A stretch of 64,000 nucleotides of DNA from Haloplanus salinarum (lineage in GTDB: Archaea > Halobacteriota > Halobacteria > Halobacteriales > Haloferacaceae). This document shows positions 60,091-64,000 of this stretch, piece by piece (position 1 is the first letter of the stretch; each line of letters begins with the position of its first letter). The stretch is taken from positions 1,240,001 through 1,304,000 of the forward strand of contig NZ_CP101823.1 in assembly GCF_024498175.1 (NCBI RefSeq), in the 5' to 3' direction. The translations under genes and the position numbers were made by a program. The notes below the pieces were generated by a model, which was given only the letters and a program-made list of their open reading frames with translations, was not told the DNA's origin and did no database searches.

Positions 60091-60370
60091 TCGATTTCGA
60101 CCGTTTCAGGCACAGCAAGGGACTTCGTTCGTCAAGCGTACAAGCGCCTGCAGCGCCCATCGCCGATTTTTCGTTCGTGATCGCACGATAGCGACGGGGT
60201 GAACATTGGTGTCGTCGTCTCTGTGTGCACTGCCGTTAATTTCGTTCAGTCACTGAACGATTCCGATCGGCGGTTATTTTCTCCTCTGGTTCGCTGCCTT
60301 TACCGCGTGGCGCATGGCTGCTAATCATTGGGTCGTTGACCATCACTCGGTCACGAGCAACTGGGTCCCA
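60091..60370 (+). repeat. PIN-associated repeat, copy C
   Basis: 280 bp in the same orientation as B. It starts like copy A (TCGATTTCGACCGTTTCAGG) and ends like copy B (CTGGGTCCCAGCA), so it shows the full extent of the repeat. Palindrome CGTTCAG-TCA-CTGAACG at 60243-60259. It lies upstream of the winged-helix/PIN operon. Confidence 0.82.
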
Positions 60371-60716
60371 GCAACTTCGAGAACTGGGAATGGTTGGTAA
60401 CGGAACTCCATACTGTCGCCGAGTGGTGGTTTCGACGTAGGGGATCGGAGATACTTGGGATAGTACCTGAAAACGAGGTACCCCAGTCGTAGTTCGATCG
60501 TCGGATCAACTGGCAGTTGTTAATTACGGGTGTTCCACATTCAGAAACTACTAGTAGACTCGACGCTGGCTGTTCCTGCCAGGAGAATCACCAGATAGCA
60601 GTAGATCTGGACGATATGAAAATGAACCGATGCCCGTGCTGAATCCACTCTTTCTGGGTGTTTTAGAGGCGCTATTACCTACTAAGCATGGCATTACTGA
60701 ATTCGCGTAGAATTCG
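60371..60716. other. Intergenic region, nothing recognised
   Basis: 350 bp downstream of repeat copy C with no gene, RNA or repeat I can support. The short minus-strand frame 60551-60781 is not protein-like. Confidence 0.4.
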
Positions 60717-60946
60717 TTACGGGTTGTGTTGGGAGTCTTCGCCGGCTGTGATTCGCGTTCCCCGGTTCGGGGACAGGACACACAGCCGCCAGAAAATCAA
60801 TCGCTCAGTGAGTACGCACTCGGCCAGGCCGCGCCACGCTGCCACACTGGCCAACCGGTCGGGAATTGACAGCCAGATAGCATCGACACCTAGCTCTGAC
60901 AGTCGTGTCGGACCCGCTCGTCACCGATTGGTGAACTCGACGCTGT
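60717..60946 (-). pseudogene. Gene fragment cut by the IS200/IS605 element
   Basis: A minus-strand frame reads GPTRLSELGVDAIWLSIPDR, LASVAAWRGLAECVLTERLI, FWRLCVLSPNRGTRITAGED and ends in a stop at 60717. It has no start codon before an upstream stop near 60930, close to the IS right end. The composition is protein-like but I do not recognise the family. Confidence 0.35.
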
Positions 60947-60996
60947 TGACATCCTCCCCGCGCTAAAGGGCGAGGATTCCTCTGTTGGGGGTTCGG

Positions 60997-62263
<1,267 letters not shown>

Positions 62264-62267
<4 letters not shown>

Positions 62268-62644
62268 GCGTCCCCACCTTCCTGTTCAGCGATGTAGCGT
62301 TCGACAGCTCCCTTCGAGGCGCTTCCCGCTGTTCCGACGTAGTACGAGCCAGTCCACTTCACGCGGTCGGCGTAGCGTTGGTTGTACTTCCGCGCGGAGA
62401 TGCCCTTGACCCAGTTGACGATGAGGGACGGGGCGTTCTTGGGTGGACTCCCGATGACCAAGTGTACGTGGTCGGGCATGACCTCCGACTCGGCCAGTTC
62501 GAGGTCTTTGTCTTCACAGATTTTCGCGAAGATGGTTTCGAGACGTTCCTTCGTCTTCCCCGTCAGGTTCGAACATCGGTATTTTGGCACGAACACTATG
62601 TGGTAGTAGAGTTCGTATTTCGCGTGACGGGTACTCTTCACCAT
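62264..62644 (-). CDS. tnpA: IS200-type TnpA, Y1 HUH transposase
   Basis: 126 residues, full length. HUH motif [11 protein letters not shown] (about 59-69) and the catalytic tyrosine in the helix [18 protein letters not shown] (about 118; the flanking YYVGT is the usual preceding segment). It cuts single-stranded DNA at the element ends and pastes it after TTAC. It could also move the non-autonomous element at 14348, which has the same left-end geometry. Confidence 0.9.
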
Positions 62645-62786
62645 CTATGTATACTATCACGGTCGGACAGATTGAAGATTGCGTTGGAACCCCGTCTATG
62701 CCATCGTTGGCGGTTGAATACTGTTGGTCGGCTTCATCCCCGTCCTGAAGGACGAGGCTTTCGCCTCGATTTTCCGTAATATCCGC

Positions 62787-64000
62787 TCAAGTATTACAGT
62801 ACGTTGTATACTCTGCATCGAACTCTCGTGGCGGTGGTTGCTGGAATTGTGGACCCATGTCCTTCGATGTATAGGGGTTTTCCAACACGGTCAGTAACCT
62901 CTTGAATTTGGATAGATACCGGGTTTCGAGATACTCATCCAGTGCCTCTTCAACTAGGTAGTTGCGGGGGATATACCGCGGATTGGCTTCCTGCATCAAC
63001 TCCTCATCCAGGCCGACAGCAGCCAACTTATTCCTAAGCCGTTCGAATTCTGCAGTTGCAAACGCTGGGTCATCAAACGTACCGGGCGTCTCTAATTCGA
63101 GGAACGTATTGGTATAGTCTGCGTTCGATTTGCGAAGCCACTCCAAGAATTCATCGACGAGTTCTTTCTCGCCATCTGAGTTGATCCCCAGTTTCCTCCG
63201 CATCATCGTGTAGTATTGCGCGTCAAATCGATCCTCGAACTCGTCTAGTTTGCCTTCGATTTCATCATACGTGAGCGCTGACTGTGTACACAGCGGTTGG
63301 AGTGCCTCTGCGAACCGTTCGAGATTCCACCGCAAGATGGGTCGCTGGTTTCCGAATGCATATCGCCCGTGCTTATCGATTGAGCTGAACACCGTCTCCT
63401 CATTATAGTAATTCATGAAGGCACAGGGTCCGTAATCAAATGTTTCTCCATCGATACTCATATTGTCCGTATTCATGACGCCATGAATGAATCCGACACG
63501 TAACCAGTCAACGACCATCTCGATCGACGACTGCATGACTGCATCGAAGAACTCTAGGTACGTACGATCTTTTTCATTTAATTGCGGGTAGTGCCGGTCA
63601 ATAACGTAGTCAGTGAATCGCCGTAGTTCGTCGGATGCCTGGCCTGCAACGTACTGGAAGGTCCCGTATCGAATGTGACTGTTCATCACTCGGACAAGGG
63701 TGGCTCCAGGTTCTGTCTGTCGTCGTTCGACTGCTTCGTCAGTTTCGACGACTGCCAGAATTCTCGATGTTTTGATGTTTAGATTCTGCATCGCATATGA
63801 ATACAGATACTCTCTGAGCATCGAGCTGACAGTTGCGTTGCCATCGCCTCTTCCGGAGTACGGCGTTCGACCGGACCCTTTCAGTTGAATATCGTATCTA
63901 TTACCATCGTGCACATGTTCGCCGAGTATCATCGCTCTCCCATCGCCCAAGACGGTAAAACTTCCATACTGGTGGCCTGCATATGCTTGGGCGATTGGTT
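62787..64000 (-). CDS. selO: SelO protein adenylyltransferase, 5' end outside window
   Basis: Open to the right edge; the visible frame begins PIAQAYAGHQYGSFTVLGDG, the conserved SelO N-terminal block, and runs about 404 residues. Further SelO blocks: QLKGSGRTPYSGRGDGNATV, HGVMNTDNMSIDGETFDYGP with the metal-binding and catalytic Asn/Asp of the inverted pseudokinase fold, and NPRYIPRNYLVEEALDEYLE near the C-terminus. SelO transfers AMP to Ser/Thr/Tyr of target proteins and takes part in redox-stress responses. The usual C-terminal Cys/Sec motif is replaced by YTTYCNT. Confidence 0.92.
   Translation of the reverse strand, partial: PIAQAYAGHQYGSFTVLGDGRAMILGEHVHDGNRYDIQLKGSGRTPYSGRGDGNATVSSMLREYLYSYAMQNLNIKTSRILAVVETDEAVERRQTEPGATLVRVMNSHIRYGTFQYVAGQASDELRRFTDYVIDRHYPQLNEKDRTYLEFFDAVMQSSIEMVVDWLRVGFIHGVMNTDNMSIDGETFDYGPCAFMNYYNEETVFSSIDKHGRYAFGNQRPILRWNLERFAEALQPLCTQSALTYDEIEGKLDEFEDRFDAQYYTMMRRKLGINSDGEKELVDEFLEWLRKSNADYTNTFLELETPGTFDDPAFATAEFERLRNKLAAVGLDEELMQEANPRYIPRNYLVEEALDEYLETRYLSKFKRLLTVLENPYTSKDMGPQFQQPPPREFDAEYTTYCNT

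Overview
The window is from a haloarchaeon (class Halobacteria). The DNA is GC-rich, almost every protein is strongly acidic, and many families are typical of halophilic archaea: HTH_10/Bat-type regulators, a halocyanin-type copper domain, Tat lipoproteins, PAS-rich sensor kinases, haloarchaeal insertion sequences, and the archaeal XPB helicase with its nuclease partner Bax1. I found no rRNA, tRNA or CRISPR array. The density of insertion sequences, their remnants and broken genes suggests a megaplasmid, a secondary replicon or a chromosomal integration zone. This is inference, because no replication origin is visible.

Layout. 1-10 kb: the end of a Ni/Co transporter gene, then small membrane proteins and winged-helix regulators lying between two full copies and one 3' fragment of an IS4-superfamily element. 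10-16 kb: a TrkA potassium-channel regulator, the XPB-Bax1 repair pair, a pRiA4b ORF-3 protein, and a non-autonomous IS200/IS605-like element that runs into the end of a calcium-binding protein gene. 16-20 kb: a Bat-type regulator beside dps, then a TnpB element sitting inside a DUF499-type ATPase gene, which is a wrecked defence-type locus. 20-31 kb: membrane and lipoprotein genes of unknown function, a large PAS sensor kinase, and an IS that interrupts a small membrane-protein gene with a clear 4-bp target duplication. 31-34 kb: a PIN toxin with a frameshifted antitoxin, glutamate dehydrogenase and a universal stress protein.

35-58 kb is a dense, largely IS-free island of redox and small-molecule functions: two flavin disulfide reductases, a thioredoxin-reductase-like flavoprotein, two dehalogenase/epoxide-hydrolase-like enzymes, a carboxymuconolactone-decarboxylase-like protein, an antibiotic-biosynthesis-monooxygenase-like protein, a DsrE-like protein, glutaredoxin, a peroxiredoxin, a halocyanin-domain fusion, TauE/SafE and MFS carriers, an NAD(P)H-hydrate epimerase, a BdhA/patatin pair for polyhydroxyalkanoate use, a soluble chemotaxis transducer and at least seven small regulators (two HxlR). 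Together they suggest handling of electrophiles, oxidants and sulfur or quinone-type stress.

58-64 kb: a second PIN toxin with a winged-helix partner, bracketed by two direct copies of a ~280-bp repeat. A third copy of that repeat lies just upstream of the first PIN module at 31.7 kb. Each copy carries one or two short palindromes, and one of these shows compensatory changes between copies. I consider this PIN-associated repeat the best candidate for an undescribed system. The window ends with a full IS200/IS605 element (tnpA intact, tnpB frameshifted) and most of a SelO pseudokinase gene cut by the right edge.
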